A stretch of 64,000 bases of DNA, from NCBI GenBank assembly GCA_902363045.1, contig CABIYX010000008.1, positions 24,649-88,648 of the forward strand, given 5' to 3'. A model generated the notes under the pieces. That model saw only the letters and a program-made list of their open reading frames with translations, was not told the origin of the DNA and did no database searches. Position 1 is the stretch's first letter. Each line of letters begins with the position of its first letter. A program made the position numbers and the translations under genes. Of the stretch, positions 8,738 to 16,905 are shown in pieces. This DNA is from Clostridiales bacterium. Lineage in GTDB: Bacteria; Bacillota; Clostridia; Oscillospirales; Oscillospiraceae.

Positions 8738-10099
8738 TTAATACTGAGACAGTTCCTCCATGACCGCACAGTTGATCCGGATCATTTCAATGAAGGCGCT
8801 GCAAGCCAGGTGTTCGTTGGGGGCGTGGATATTCGCAGTTGCTGAACTGGCGCCGAACATCCCCGCTGGAATGTTTGTTTGATGGCAGAACGTATGCATC
8901 GGGCTGGTCCCGCCGCTGGACACCTTCAGCGCTACCGGCTGGTCATACAGCTTTTCCAGTGCGCCGATGACCGCTTTGGTGAAGGGGGCCTCCAGGTTGG
9001 AGCGGAACGCCGGCTCGCCGGAGTCCCAGATCAATTCCACATCAGAGAACCCGTGCCGGTCCAGGTGCTCCCGGACCAGTTGGAAGATCTTCTTGGGATC
9101 CATTCCCGGTACCAGCCGGAAATCGATCTTGACACTGGCCTCTGAAGGAAGTACAGTTTTGGACCCGTCGCCCTGGAAGCCAGAGGTCAAACCACAGATA
9201 TTACAGGTCGGCTTGAAGTAAAGATCCTTCAGCAGCTCTTTCTGATCGGTTTTTCCACCAAGAAACTGCTCAATGCCCAAATACTGGCGGGTCTTTTCCG
9301 GGTCAAATGGATCGCCATCCAAAAAACTCAAATCTGTCTCGGAGGGCGGGATGATGTCGTCGTAGAAGCCATCGATGGTGATGTTTCCTGCTTCGTCTTT
9401 CATGGTGGCCAGAGCCTGGACCAGTCTCCAAGCGGGATTTGGAGCAATTGCGGCATACATGGAGTGGGCGTCCCCAGGAGCGGTCCGCACCTTCATATGG
9501 ACATACAGCAGGCCCTTAACGCCCATTGTGACCTCGCATGGCCCGCCTTCCTCTTTTTCGCCGCCCTCCCAGACATAGCCGTCACATTCCAGCAGTTCCG
9601 GATGTGCCTTTGCAAACGGCTCCAGGTTTGGAGAGCCAATTTCCTCCTCGCCTTCAAAAATCAGCTTCACATTGCAGGGAAGTTTCCCATAGGTTTTCAT
9701 CCATGCATCGATAGCGCACAGCCGTGTAGCCAAGCCATCCTTGTTATCTGCCACACCTCTGGCATAGATCACGCCGTCTCTGATCTCGGCGGCAAAGGGG
9801 TCGGAATCCCACAGTTCGATCGGATCCACCGGCTGTACATCGTAGTGGTCGTAGCAGCCGTATGTCCGGTCGCTCTCTCCTTTGATTTCCGCATAGATCA
9901 CAGGATTTCCATCTGTGGGGATCAGTGTAGGCTCCACGCCCACACTGCGCATTTTCTTTTGTACCAGCTCGATCATCTCAGGGATGCCTTCTCCAGTCCC
10001 AGCCAGACTGGGCTGGCGGCATAATTCCAGCAGCATATCAATGTATTCCTGTTGATGCTCCTGAATATAATCCAGTACTTTTTGGAGTCTTGGTGTCAT
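8738..10099 (-). CDS. M20 family dipeptidase
   Basis: A cytosolic zinc dipeptidase of the CNDP/DapE-like M20 group, 453 residues. Metal ligands are visible in CYDHYDVQP (His85, with Asp87 as catalytic neighbour), RGVADNKD (bridging Asp118) and FEGEEEIGS (Glu151/Glu152). The dimerisation domain is about residues 205-330. The ATG at 10099 is preceded by GAGGAGG at a normal distance; an open frame extends upstream but overlaps the permease gene in another frame and lacks family sequence. Its place between a permease and a peptide importer suggests it cleaves the imported compound. Confidence 0.9.
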   Translation of the reverse strand: MTPRLQKVLDYIQEHQQEYIDMLLELCRQPSLAGTGEGIPEMIELVQKKMRSVGVEPTLIPTDGNPVIYAEIKGESDRTYGCYDHYDVQPVDPIELWDSDPFAAEIRDGVIYARGVADNKDGLATRLCAIDAWMKTYGKLPCNVKLIFEGEEEIGSPNLEPFAKAHPELLECDGYVWEGGEKEEGGPCEVTMGVKGLLYVHMKVRTAPGDAHSMYAAIAPNPAWRLVQALATMKDEAGNITIDGFYDDIIPPSETDLSFLDGDPFDPEKTRQYLGIEQFLGGKTDQKELLKDLYFKPTCNICGLTSGFQGDGSKTVLPSEASVKIDFRLVPGMDPKKIFQLVREHLDRHGFSDVELIWDSGEPAFRSNLEAPFTKAVIGALEKLYDQPVALKVSSGGTSPMHTFCHQTNIPAGMFGASSATANIHAPNEHLACSAFIEMIRINCAVMEELSQY

Positions 10100-10113
10100 A
10101 AAGAATCCCTCCT

Positions 10114-11007
10114 CTATCTTTTCGTAGGATGCATTTTTCCAACTGTGAGGTAACTCCAGAGTCCGGCGGCCAGCACCAAGCCTCCGCCCAAAGCCCCGGA
10201 CCATGTGACCCGCTCCCCGAAAAAAATCCACCCCAGCAACATGGAGAATAAAATGCCTGAATAGCCATAGACGTTGATTTCGCCTACTGGAGCCCGCTCG
10301 AAGGCCCACATTTGTGTCATCTGGCCAAGTCCTCCGAACACACCGATTCCGATCAATGCCAACCACTGTGTCCCTGTGGGCCAGACGCAGTCCCAGAACA
10401 GAAACGGAAGCGAAATGACCAAGCTGACAACTGAAAAATGGATCGCCACTGTCAGCGCGTGAACCTTGTTCTTCAGCAGACCAAGACAAATCGAAGCCAG
10501 GGCGCTGAACAGGGAGGACAACAGAGCCAAGGTCAGAATCACAGGTTTTCCACCCAGATCACCTGATGGTGATACCGTCAGAATTCCTCCGGCAATTGCC
10601 AGAAGCACTGCAATGTATTGTTGGCCTGTAACGCGCTCATGTAAAAAAACGGCTGCTAAAATTACCACCAGGAAGCCGGAAAGCCGCCCTATAATAGTCA
10701 GGCTTCCCTGATCTCCTCCTTTGGCCGCCATAAACAGAAACACCACATTCAAGCAGCCGCAGACCGACCACGCCAACAACGCTGGCTGCTGCGCTTTTGT
10801 TCCCAGGGGAGAGATTCCCGGCCGCCAGACCAAGGCATACAGTCCCAGGCTGATCACATTCCGGATCAGGACCTGCTCCATAGCTGGGATCTCCGCACAT
10901 ACAGATGAACACAGCTGCATGAGAGAGAAGCACAGCGCGCTGCCGATCATCAATACCACCGCCCAGCCCGCTTGCGTGCGCGGCGTTTGTTTCAACTTGT
11001 CTTTCAA
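10114..11007 (-). CDS. EamA/DMT-family permease
   Basis: An integral membrane protein of 297 residues with about ten predicted helices in two EamA repeats (residues about 15-140 and 155-290), the drug/metabolite transporter architecture. The start overlaps the stop of the kinase gene by 4 bases. In this operon it could export a waste product or import a substrate; direction and ligand are not evident. Confidence 0.87.
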   Translation of the reverse strand: MKDKLKQTPRTQAGWAVVLMIGSALCFSLMQLCSSVCAEIPAMEQVLIRNVISLGLYALVWRPGISPLGTKAQQPALLAWSVCGCLNVVFLFMAAKGGDQGSLTIIGRLSGFLVVILAAVFLHERVTGQQYIAVLLAIAGGILTVSPSGDLGGKPVILTLALLSSLFSALASICLGLLKNKVHALTVAIHFSVVSLVISLPFLFWDCVWPTGTQWLALIGIGVFGGLGQMTQMWAFERAPVGEINVYGYSGILFSMLLGWIFFGERVTWSGALGGGLVLAAGLWSYLTVGKMHPTKR

Positions 11008-12509
11008 AGGCGGTACATCAATTCCCGGGTGGCGGAATACAGCGCATCATACACCTCTCTCAGAGTTTGATACGCCTGGTGCCGTTCTGGATTGGGGTGA
11101 TAAGTCCGTTCCGTCCGCACCATGGACTTTAACTGAGTAAAGTCTGCGAGCGTGCCAGTGCCCAGAGCCGCCATCAGGGCGTCCCCATAGCTGGCGCCAA
11201 CAGTCACGGCCGGAATTACGACCGGCTTTCCAAGCACGTCCGCCACGATCTGCATCCAGGCGGAGTTTTTGGTCCCGCCCCCCACCGCAATGACCTGGCT
11301 TACAGGAAGGCCTACATCCTCCAGCAGCCGAACATTCTGTGTCAGGGAACAGGCTACTGCCTCCAAAGCTGCCCGGTAAATATGTCCCCGGTCATGCTCC
11401 AGTGTCAATCCAAACAGGACGCCCTTTGCGTTCGGATCATTGATCGGCATTCGCTCTCCTGCGAGATAGGGGAGGCAAACCAGTCCTTTACTGCTGTCAG
11501 GCAAATAGTCCATCATTGCTTCATAGGCATCACGTCCGCCTAATTCCTGCTCCTTCACAAGATCGCCAAACAGCGTGTCCCGCACCCAGCGGGTCAAGGT
11601 TCCTGCGGCGTTGGTACCGCCCGAGACGCTGAAGGTGCCGGGAACCGTATAGTTTCCGCCGTGGACGCGTGGGTCTTTCACTTCATGGCTGGCGCAGTAA
11701 TAGAAAAAGAGAGAGGATCCAAATTGAAACATCAGCTCGCCCGGCTCCACAATACCTACGCTCACGGCCTCGGATGTAGAATCGCCAGTACCAGTGATCA
11801 CAGGCGTTCCTGCCTTCAGTCCGGTTTCTGCCGCCGCCTGCTCCGTGACCGTGCCTGCGATTTCTGTTACAACACGGCATTGACACAGCTGGTCCGGCCT
11901 GCAAAACAGCGTACACTCTGTTTTGTTGATCGTCCCGTCCTCACGATACAGTGGCCGGAACGCCGCCTTTGCCAGAAATTGATCGATCACAAAATTCCCG
12001 GTCAGCTTTGCTGTGATGTAGGACGATCCCGTCAGAAATTTAAAGGTTTTTTCATAGACTTCCGGTTCATGGTTTTTTATCCACAGGATCTTGGCTGCCA
12101 CGTCATCTGAGCATATCGGGTGTCCGAATCGTGCTAAAACTCCCTCTGGCCCATAGTGTTGGGTCAACCACTCCGCTTCCTTCTGACTGCGGGCGTCGAT
12201 GCCGTACAGGATTGCCTTGCGAAGGGGCTTGCAATTTTCATCCACTGGAAGGCAGTCGCAGCCCAGTACACTTGCGCCGACACCTGCGATTTCCTCCGCC
12301 TGAATGCCATGTTCCCGAATCAGTTGCTTGGAAACCGTACAGAAGTCATGCCACCATACCTTTTCCGCATCATGCTCAAAGTAGTTGGGCGCAGGATTTT
12401 CCATGATGTGTTTTACTGCACAGGTCCTGACCACCTGAAAAGAATCGTCCACCAGGACGCCCTTGGTTTCAAAGCTTCCTATATCGATCCCCAGGTAAAA
12501 CTTGGACAA
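11004..12509 (-). CDS. FGGY-family carbohydrate kinase
   Basis: A two-domain ASKHA kinase of 501 residues (xylulokinase/gluconokinase-like), predicted to phosphorylate a sugar or polyol with ATP. The N-terminal phosphate-1 motif is YLGIDIGSFETKG. The middle region has GTGDSTSEA, the C-terminal FGGY domain starts around residue 255, and the adenosine motif is AVGGGTKNSAW (about 400-410). The substrate is not evident. It lies 16 bases after the BtpA-like gene, a kinase/TIM-barrel pairing that suggests a phosphorylated intermediate passes between them (inference). Confidence 0.9.
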   Translation of the reverse strand: MSKFYLGIDIGSFETKGVLVDDSFQVVRTCAVKHIMENPAPNYFEHDAEKVWWHDFCTVSKQLIREHGIQAEEIAGVGASVLGCDCLPVDENCKPLRKAILYGIDARSQKEAEWLTQHYGPEGVLARFGHPICSDDVAAKILWIKNHEPEVYEKTFKFLTGSSYITAKLTGNFVIDQFLAKAAFRPLYREDGTINKTECTLFCRPDQLCQCRVVTEIAGTVTEQAAAETGLKAGTPVITGTGDSTSEAVSVGIVEPGELMFQFGSSLFFYYCASHEVKDPRVHGGNYTVPGTFSVSGGTNAAGTLTRWVRDTLFGDLVKEQELGGRDAYEAMMDYLPDSSKGLVCLPYLAGERMPINDPNAKGVLFGLTLEHDRGHIYRAALEAVACSLTQNVRLLEDVGLPVSQVIAVGGGTKNSAWMQIVADVLGKPVVIPAVTVGASYGDALMAALGTGTLADFTQLKSMVRTERTYHPNPERHQAYQTLREVYDALYSATRELMYRL

Positions 12510-12525
12510 ATCACTTCACCGCCCT

Positions 12526-13335
12526 TTATACTAGGGTCTTGCGGAATTCCTTCACGATATTCATGAATTCCACTACACGATCCGGGTCCACATTGTTTTC
12601 AAATTTGCCATCTTTCTTAAATGTAGTACCCACGCAGGCACCATCAGAATGACTGAGCTTCTCCACGGCGGTTTTAGCGTTACAGCCAGTGTTGCAGAAC
12701 ACAGGTACATCACCGGCAACAGAGCGGACCTCAGACATAATGTCTGTGCTGGTTTCACTGCCTGCGGAGGCTCCGGAAACGCACAAAGCATCAGGAGCGC
12801 AATGGAAAATGATAGACTTTGTGATGGTTTTAATATCACGGGGAACCAGATAGGCGTCTGACTCTGGGTTGACCTTGTAGAACATTTTCAAATGATCCAG
12901 GCCCAGCGCCTTTTTACGCCGGACGGTCGTTGCCACATCCGTTGTGACGACACCATTTTCTCCCATATAAGTTCCTGTAAATGCACTGCGAATGAAATGT
13001 GCGCCGGTGGAGGCGGCCAACTCCAGACTGGCCATGGGGTTTAAAACCACGTTGACACCAAAGGGGACCCGAATATTCTCCTTCAACCGGCCAACCAAAT
13101 AGCCCATTGCACCAACAGTTACCGGTTCAGCCTGGGGCTGATAGGGCAGTGAAAATTCATTGGCGATCAGAACACCATCTACTCCGCCGTCCTGAAGGGC
13201 GATCAGATCCTCCCTGGCCTGACGGAATACCTGTTCCACATCTCCCGCATATAACGGATCTCCGGGCAATGCCCGCAAATGCAGCAAAGCGATAATTGGT
13301 TTCTCCACTCCAAACATATCCTTGGTCCAAGCCAT
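12526..13335 (-). CDS. BtpA/SgcQ family TIM-barrel protein
   Basis: A cytosolic protein of 269 residues matching the BtpA/SgcQ family by its opening KPIIALLHLRALPGDP, the DGGVDGVLIANEF segment, FGVNVVLNP, and the phosphate-site-like VFCNTGCNAKTA and DGACVGTTFKKDG near the C-terminus. The family has a TIM-barrel fold; SgcQ sits in a cryptic sugar operon in Escherichia coli and BtpA was linked to photosystem I in cyanobacteria, but the enzymatic activity is unsettled. First gene of the operon, with a good ribosome binding site (TAAGGAGGAG) and a promoter overlapping a palindrome. Confidence 0.88.
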   Translation of the reverse strand: MAWTKDMFGVEKPIIALLHLRALPGDPLYAGDVEQVFRQAREDLIALQDGGVDGVLIANEFSLPYQPQAEPVTVGAMGYLVGRLKENIRVPFGVNVVLNPMASLELAASTGAHFIRSAFTGTYMGENGVVTTDVATTVRRKKALGLDHLKMFYKVNPESDAYLVPRDIKTITKSIIFHCAPDALCVSGASAGSETSTDIMSEVRSVAGDVPVFCNTGCNAKTAVEKLSHSDGACVGTTFKKDGKFENNVDPDRVVEFMNIVKEFRKTLV

Positions 13336-13388
13336 AATTGCTCCTCCTTAAACTTCTCTTATCATTTGGCCATTCTATAATATAATGA

Positions 13389-13410
13389 CGTATTATAACG
13401 TTATATTACG
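13389..13410. promoter_or_regulatory. 22-bp palindromic operator candidate
   Basis: Half-sites CGTAnTATAAC and its mirror form a 22-bp inverted repeat with only one mismatched pair (13393/13406). It covers the -10 region of the operon promoter and lies between two divergent genes, one of which is a GntR/HutC-type regulator. The half-site core CGTTAT recurs at 13483-13488 and 13494-13499 inside the regulator's own promoter, suggesting autoregulation. Binding itself is inference. Confidence 0.6.
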
Positions 13411-13431
13411 ACTTGAAGTGAGCTGTGTCAA
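13403..13431 (-). promoter_or_regulatory. promoter of the peptide/sugar operon
   Basis: On the minus strand TTGACA (13431-13426) and TAATAT (13408-13403) are 17 bases apart. The -10 box is inside the palindrome, so a bound regulator would block it. Confidence 0.6.
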
Positions 13432-13473
13432 TCCTTTTTTGGTCAAAATCCAAATAAATATCTTTCTACACCC

Positions 13474-13502
13474 TTGACATTTCGTTATTTTGCCGTTATT
13501 CT
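13474..13502 (+). promoter_or_regulatory. promoter of the GntR regulator gene
   Basis: TTGACA (13474-13479) and TATTCT (13497-13502) are 17 bases apart, about 85 bases before the regulator's ATG. Two CGTTAT half-sites lie in the spacer and over the -10 box. Confidence 0.55.
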
Positions 13503-13587
13503 TATTATTGAGTTATTGTGCTATATCAAAATTTTTGTTTTTACCACTGAAAAATATGATGCTTGCCCGTAAAGGAATGATACAAGT

Positions 13588-14304
13588 ATGAAACTTAGGA
13601 CTCAGGATGCTCAGCCGCTCTATAAGCAGATTGTCCAAGCAATCCAACATTCCATCCAATCCGGAGAATACCCGGAAGGGAGCCGGCTTCCCAGCGAGCA
13701 GGAGCTTAGCGAGCTTTTCCATGTCAGCCGGATCACGGTGCGCACAGCCCTAAAAGAATTGGCAGATGAGGAGCTGGTCATCCGGAGGCAGGGAAAAGGC
13801 ACCTACGTTGGAAAAAAGAAATTTAAACGCAATCTGTCTCTGGTGACCAGTTTTTCTGAGGCCTGCAGAGATATGGGGCGCGTACCGGGTGCAAAGCTCC
13901 TATTTTCCGGCTTGGAGCCTGCCACAGAAGCTGACTGCGCTGCGCTTCAAATCTCGCCCGGCGATGAGGTGGTCTGCCTGCGCAGACTCCGCTATGCAGA
14001 TTCAATTCCTGTATCCGTGGAGGAAGACCGCTTTCCCTTGCGCTATTCCTTTCTGCTGGGAGAGGATTTGACAGACCGTTCTTTACTGGAACTTTTGCGT
14101 GAGAAATATGGTATATACTTTTATGATGTACACCGCCGCATCGAGTTGGTTTATGCTACACATTCGATTGCCCAGCTGCTGAACCTTCCCATAAAATCAC
14201 CTTTGCTCTACATTGTCAGCAACGGCCTGGATAATCTCACCAACCAACCTGGTCAGCGATCTTTGCAATACATCATTGGAGAAGATTTTACCTTCTACAC
14301 ATAA
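13588..14304 (+). CDS. GntR/HutC-family transcriptional regulator with UTRA domain
   Basis: A 238-residue repressor-type protein. Residues 8-75 are the winged helix-turn-helix (PLYKQIVQAIQ, SRLPSEQELSELF, SRITVRTALKELADEELV, RRQGKGTYV) and residues about 95-232 the UTRA ligand-binding domain, which in HutC-type regulators senses small effectors such as sugar phosphates or amino-acid derivatives. It is divergent from the ten-gene operon and the palindrome at 13389-13410 sits between them, so it most likely controls that operon. The effector is unknown. Confidence 0.93.
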   Translation: MKLRTQDAQPLYKQIVQAIQHSIQSGEYPEGSRLPSEQELSELFHVSRITVRTALKELADEELVIRRQGKGTYVGKKKFKRNLSLVTSFSEACRDMGRVPGAKLLFSGLEPATEADCAALQISPGDEVVCLRRLRYADSIPVSVEEDRFPLRYSFLLGEDLTDRSLLELLREKYGIYFYDVHRRIELVYATHSIAQLLNLPIKSPLLYIVSNGLDNLTNQPGQRSLQYIIGEDFTFYT

Positions 14305-14628
14305 CCATTTTTAAGCTTTTGTTTCAGCAATGGTCACTCAAATATAAAACATTCGATCGTTGTATCATAAGCATCATAAAGAGTCCATGATGGAACTTGG
14401 ATATTCTGCCATGGGCCCGTGTATTTGCGGTATCTCAGCTTTTAAACAAAACGACAAAACGACTGCCAAATATTTTAATCATTGGGATTGGGATCAACAG
14501 GGTCAACCAGCATATCCCTCTGACAGGGAGGGGGATATATGATGCGGGAATTCTTGTCTATCAGCTGGGTGATTTTCTGATCATTCAACCGATCTATGTA
14601 TGCAACTGTGTTCCTCTTATTCACCCAC
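14305..14628. other. AT-rich gene-free stretch after the regulator
   Basis: About 320 bases without a supported gene. Short frames on both strands lack ribosome binding sites and family signatures. The base composition is AT-richer than the flanking genes to the right, and it may be a decayed segment marking the right edge of the operon region. Confidence 0.4.
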
Positions 14629-14673
14629 CAAAACACACAGGGACCGCCCCAAGGGCGGTCCCTGTGTGTTTTG
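14629..14673 (-). terminator. terminator of the small lipoprotein gene
   Basis: A perfect 21-bp stem (14629-14649 with 14653-14673) and 3-base loop lie just past the stop of the lipoprotein gene; TTTTGG follows on the minus strand. It may also stop top-strand transcription from the regulator gene. Confidence 0.8.
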
Positions 14674-14677
14674 AAAT

Positions 14678-15190
14678 TCAGTTGGCCTGGACAGCGTCGG
14701 CGATGGCGTCAAAGACGGTATCCTGGTCCTCGCACATGACCAACAGGATCGTGCCGTCCTCCAGTGTCTCCAGTCTGGCGTTCTCGGCCACCTCATACTG
14801 GTCGGCCAGGTACATTTCAAAGCTGGACTTGGTGCGGTCGATATAGCCCTGAAGCGCATCCATCACCGCGGCCTCCTTGCCCTCGGCAGGCATGATGGCG
14901 GCAATGGCATAGGCCTTGATGTTCATCAAAGAGGCGCTGATGCCGAACGCGGCCATATCCTCTGTATTCAGGCCCATGTTTTCCAGCACCATGGCGGAGC
15001 CGTCGTCCTCCTTGGCCTGGGTGAAGGCGGGATTGTACTCCGCCATCTCTCCGCCGTTCTCTGTGATCGCGGAGCTGTACAGCCCGGCCAGCTCCTCCGG
15101 GGTCTTGTCCGAGGCGGGCTTGCTGCCGCAGCCGGACAGAACGGAAACAGACAGGGCCAGAGCCAGAACGAGAGTCAAGATCTTCTTCAT
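14678..15190 (-). CDS. DUF4358-type lipoprotein
   Basis: A secreted lipoprotein of 170 residues. The signal peptide ends in the lipobox VLSGC (Cys21), followed by a short tether. The remainder resembles DUF4358 (TPEELAGLYSSAITENGGEM near the start; AVMDALQGYIDRTKSSFEMY; a closing region that compares a value and calls DTVFDAI). Function unknown; such proteins are common in Clostridia. It ends at a strong terminator and lies about 150 bases past the PnuC-type gene. Confidence 0.75.
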   Translation of the reverse strand: MKKILTLVLALALSVSVLSGCGSKPASDKTPEELAGLYSSAITENGGEMAEYNPAFTQAKEDDGSAMVLENMGLNTEDMAAFGISASLMNIKAYAIAAIMPAEGKEAAVMDALQGYIDRTKSSFEMYLADQYEVAENARLETLEDGTILLVMCEDQDTVFDAIADAVQAN

Positions 15191-15340
15191 GATAAGTCCT
15201 CCATATCGTGTTTTGTGTGATTAGTTTGCTGCCTTCATGTTCTTTGGACGGCTCCCAGTGAAAAAAGTTCCCTGCGGAGCCTGATTTTTTTGCGTTCCAG
15301 CTGATGTGCGGAGTTTCCGCCTCGGTCCGGAGCGCCTCTG

Positions 15341-16057
15341 TCAGGTCTGGTAGCAGCGGGCCGCTTCCTGCCGCCGCTGCATTCTGAGCCAGTTCAAAAA
15401 GCCATAGAGGTCGTTGACCAGGAACACAGCGAAGCAGACCAGGACCAGAAGATAGGAGGGGTCCTCCGCCGCCGCCAGTCCCCACAGCACGACCAGGACC
15501 AAGTCGTTGGCCGCATAGGCGGCCGCGAACAGGGCGCTGCGCTGAAAGGTCAGAAAGGCGGCCAGGAAGCTGGTGGCCACAGAGAGCGTGCTGGGGATCA
15601 GGCGGTTGGTGTGGAGCGCGGCCAGGATAAAATAGAACACCGCGGTGACTGCCACAGTCAGGATCACTATCCGGACCGCGTCCCGCCGCTCCAGCCGCTT
15701 CACCTGGACCTCGGCCCGGTTCCCGTCATAGGGATTCCGCAGCCAGGAGACCAGGGCGAACACCGCCATTGGAGCGGTCATCCCCAGGTAGGTCGCCATC
15801 TCTCCATAATACCCGCAGGAGAAAGAAATGATACCGTACAGCGCGCTGAAGCACACCATCAGCAGCTGTCCGAAGGGGTTTCCCTTGGCGTTGAAGATCA
15901 GGGAGGTCACTCCGATCAGAGACGCGGCCAGGATCCCGAACTGTGTCCGGTCATAGGCGAGGAAGAAGGCCAGGATGAGCGCGGTGGACGTCCCCCAGAG
16001 GGCCAATTCCCCCCTGGTAAAATAGTGGAAACAGCGATACAAGCGTTTTTTTGCCAT
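15341..16057 (-). CDS. pnuC: PnuC-family vitamin/nicotinamide riboside transporter
   Basis: An integral membrane protein of 238 residues with about seven helices, a facilitator of the PnuC family (nicotinamide riboside, or in relatives thiamine or riboflavin). The C-terminal signature NDLYGFLNWLRM is typical of PnuC, and the SLIGVTSLIFNAKGNPFGQL segment matches the family's N-terminal half. Its mRNA begins about 110 bases upstream in a leader that can form a terminator, suggesting control by premature termination. The ligand cannot be fixed; nicotinamide riboside is the default guess. Confidence 0.87.
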   Translation of the reverse strand: MAKKRLYRCFHYFTRGELALWGTSTALILAFFLAYDRTQFGILAASLIGVTSLIFNAKGNPFGQLLMVCFSALYGIISFSCGYYGEMATYLGMTAPMAVFALVSWLRNPYDGNRAEVQVKRLERRDAVRIVILTVAVTAVFYFILAALHTNRLIPSTLSVATSFLAAFLTFQRSALFAAAYAANDLVLVVLWGLAAAEDPSYLLVLVCFAVFLVNDLYGFLNWLRMQRRQEAARCYQT

Positions 16058-16067
16058 GTTCAGATCC

Positions 16068-16130
16068 TCCGATCAAAAAATAAGCATCCGCGGCACATCT
16101 CCAAAGACCTATCGATGTGCGGCGAATGCG
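16068..16130 (-). promoter_or_regulatory. leader RNA with terminator/anti-terminator (putative riboswitch) of pnuC
   Basis: On the minus strand the leader folds into a hairpin whose 16-base arms GCATTCGCCGCACATC and GATGTGCCGCGGATGC pair except for one mismatch and one G-T, followed by TTATTTTTTG: an intrinsic terminator ahead of the start codon. Just upstream GAATGC-AGAC-GCATTC would use the first six bases of the terminator's 5' arm, giving mutually exclusive folds, and CTACC-ACCG-GGTAG forms another hairpin. I do not recognise a known aptamer class. Confidence 0.6.
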
Positions 16131-16176
16131 TCTGCATTCCTACCCGGTGGTAGAACCTGATAAAATTGTCCCGATC

Positions 16177-16205
16177 ATTATACTGGGTTTTTGAGAAAAA
16201 GGCAA
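16177..16205 (-). promoter_or_regulatory. promoter of pnuC
   Basis: TTGCCT (16205-16200) and a consensus TATAAT (16182-16177) on the minus strand are 17 bases apart, setting a start near 16170. Confidence 0.65.
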
Positions 16206-16213
16206 GCAAAATT

Positions 16214-16612
16214 TTACCGCTTGCTCAGGGCGAAGTCATGGGCCTCCCGCAGCCATTCCATCAGCTCGCTGTCCAGCTCCTCCGGGCGGGTGACCAGGAT
16301 ATGGTTGGTCCAGCGGCCGGGGTAAGGCTCCACAGACACCGCGGCCCGGGGGGAGTTCAGCGGGCGGGCCAGTCCAATGGTCACCACCAGACACTCCCGG
16401 GGCCAGTCCTTTTTCCGGTGCACCGGCAGGGAGGCGGCGGCGAACAGACGGGGGGCATAAAAGCTGATCTGGTTTTTCTGCACCTTCACAGAGACGTCAT
16501 CCGGGAGGACCTCCGCCATGCGCTCCGACAGGAGCTGGTACAGAGACAGCTCCAGAGGTTTTCCGTCAAAGAAAAATAACACATCGGATGTGTAGTGCTC
16601 CGGGACCTGCAT
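16214..16612 (-). CDS. DUF5655 domain protein
   Basis: A small cytosolic protein of 132 residues resembling DUF5655 (VPEHYTSDVLFFFDGKPLEL, LYQLLSERMAEVLPDDVSV, KVQKNQISFYAPRLFAAASL). Members are found alone or next to DUF4287-type domains and have no established activity. The ATG at 16612 is chosen because AAAGGAG lies 8 bases upstream; the frame is open for 11 more codons. It is divergent from the phosphoesterase gene at 16906. Confidence 0.7.
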   Translation of the reverse strand: MQVPEHYTSDVLFFFDGKPLELSLYQLLSERMAEVLPDDVSVKVQKNQISFYAPRLFAAASLPVHRKKDWPRECLVVTIGLARPLNSPRAAVSVEPYPGRWTNHILVTRPEELDSELMEWLREAHDFALSKR

Positions 16613-16905
16613 TGCGTCCACTCCTTTCCTGTATGAGATCATCATAACACATTTTTTTGCGGTTGAGAAGGCCGGGACGCGCCGCTCTGAGGGGCGGGAC
16701 AGAGACGATTTGTGTGAAAAATCGTGGTTTTTGTTGTGCTTCAGACGATTTCTGGTGAAAAATACTACTTTTTATATGGTTGTTCTCTGAATTTCTGTCT
16801 TCCGTTCCCTTGCCTTTTTTTCTGCTTCTGTGTTATGATGGCGGTATTGAAAACCGCCGGGTCCGTCCGGAGACACGCGCCGGCGACGAAGGAGGAAGAT
16901 GTCCC
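16613..16905. promoter_or_regulatory. divergent intergenic region with direct repeats and promoters
   Basis: It serves two divergent genes. A motif AGACGATTT-n(3-4)-GTGAAAAAT occurs twice, at 16703-16722 and 16743-16763, 40 bases apart; the first copy also forms an inverted repeat ACGATTT/AAATCGT. A promoter toward the right is TTGCCT (16810-16815)-18-TATGAT (16834-16839); toward the left TTCTCA-17-TATGAT (16669-16641). Confidence 0.5.

Noticed and set aside
14305..14628. Possible small genes after the GntR regulator
   Set aside because: Frames on both strands lack ribosome binding sites and any familiar motif; treated as non-coding.
16058..16182. TPP or purine riboswitch ahead of pnuC
   Set aside because: GTTCTACC resembles the purine core by chance, but the second conserved half and P1 pairing are missing; the TPP CUGAGA box is absent.
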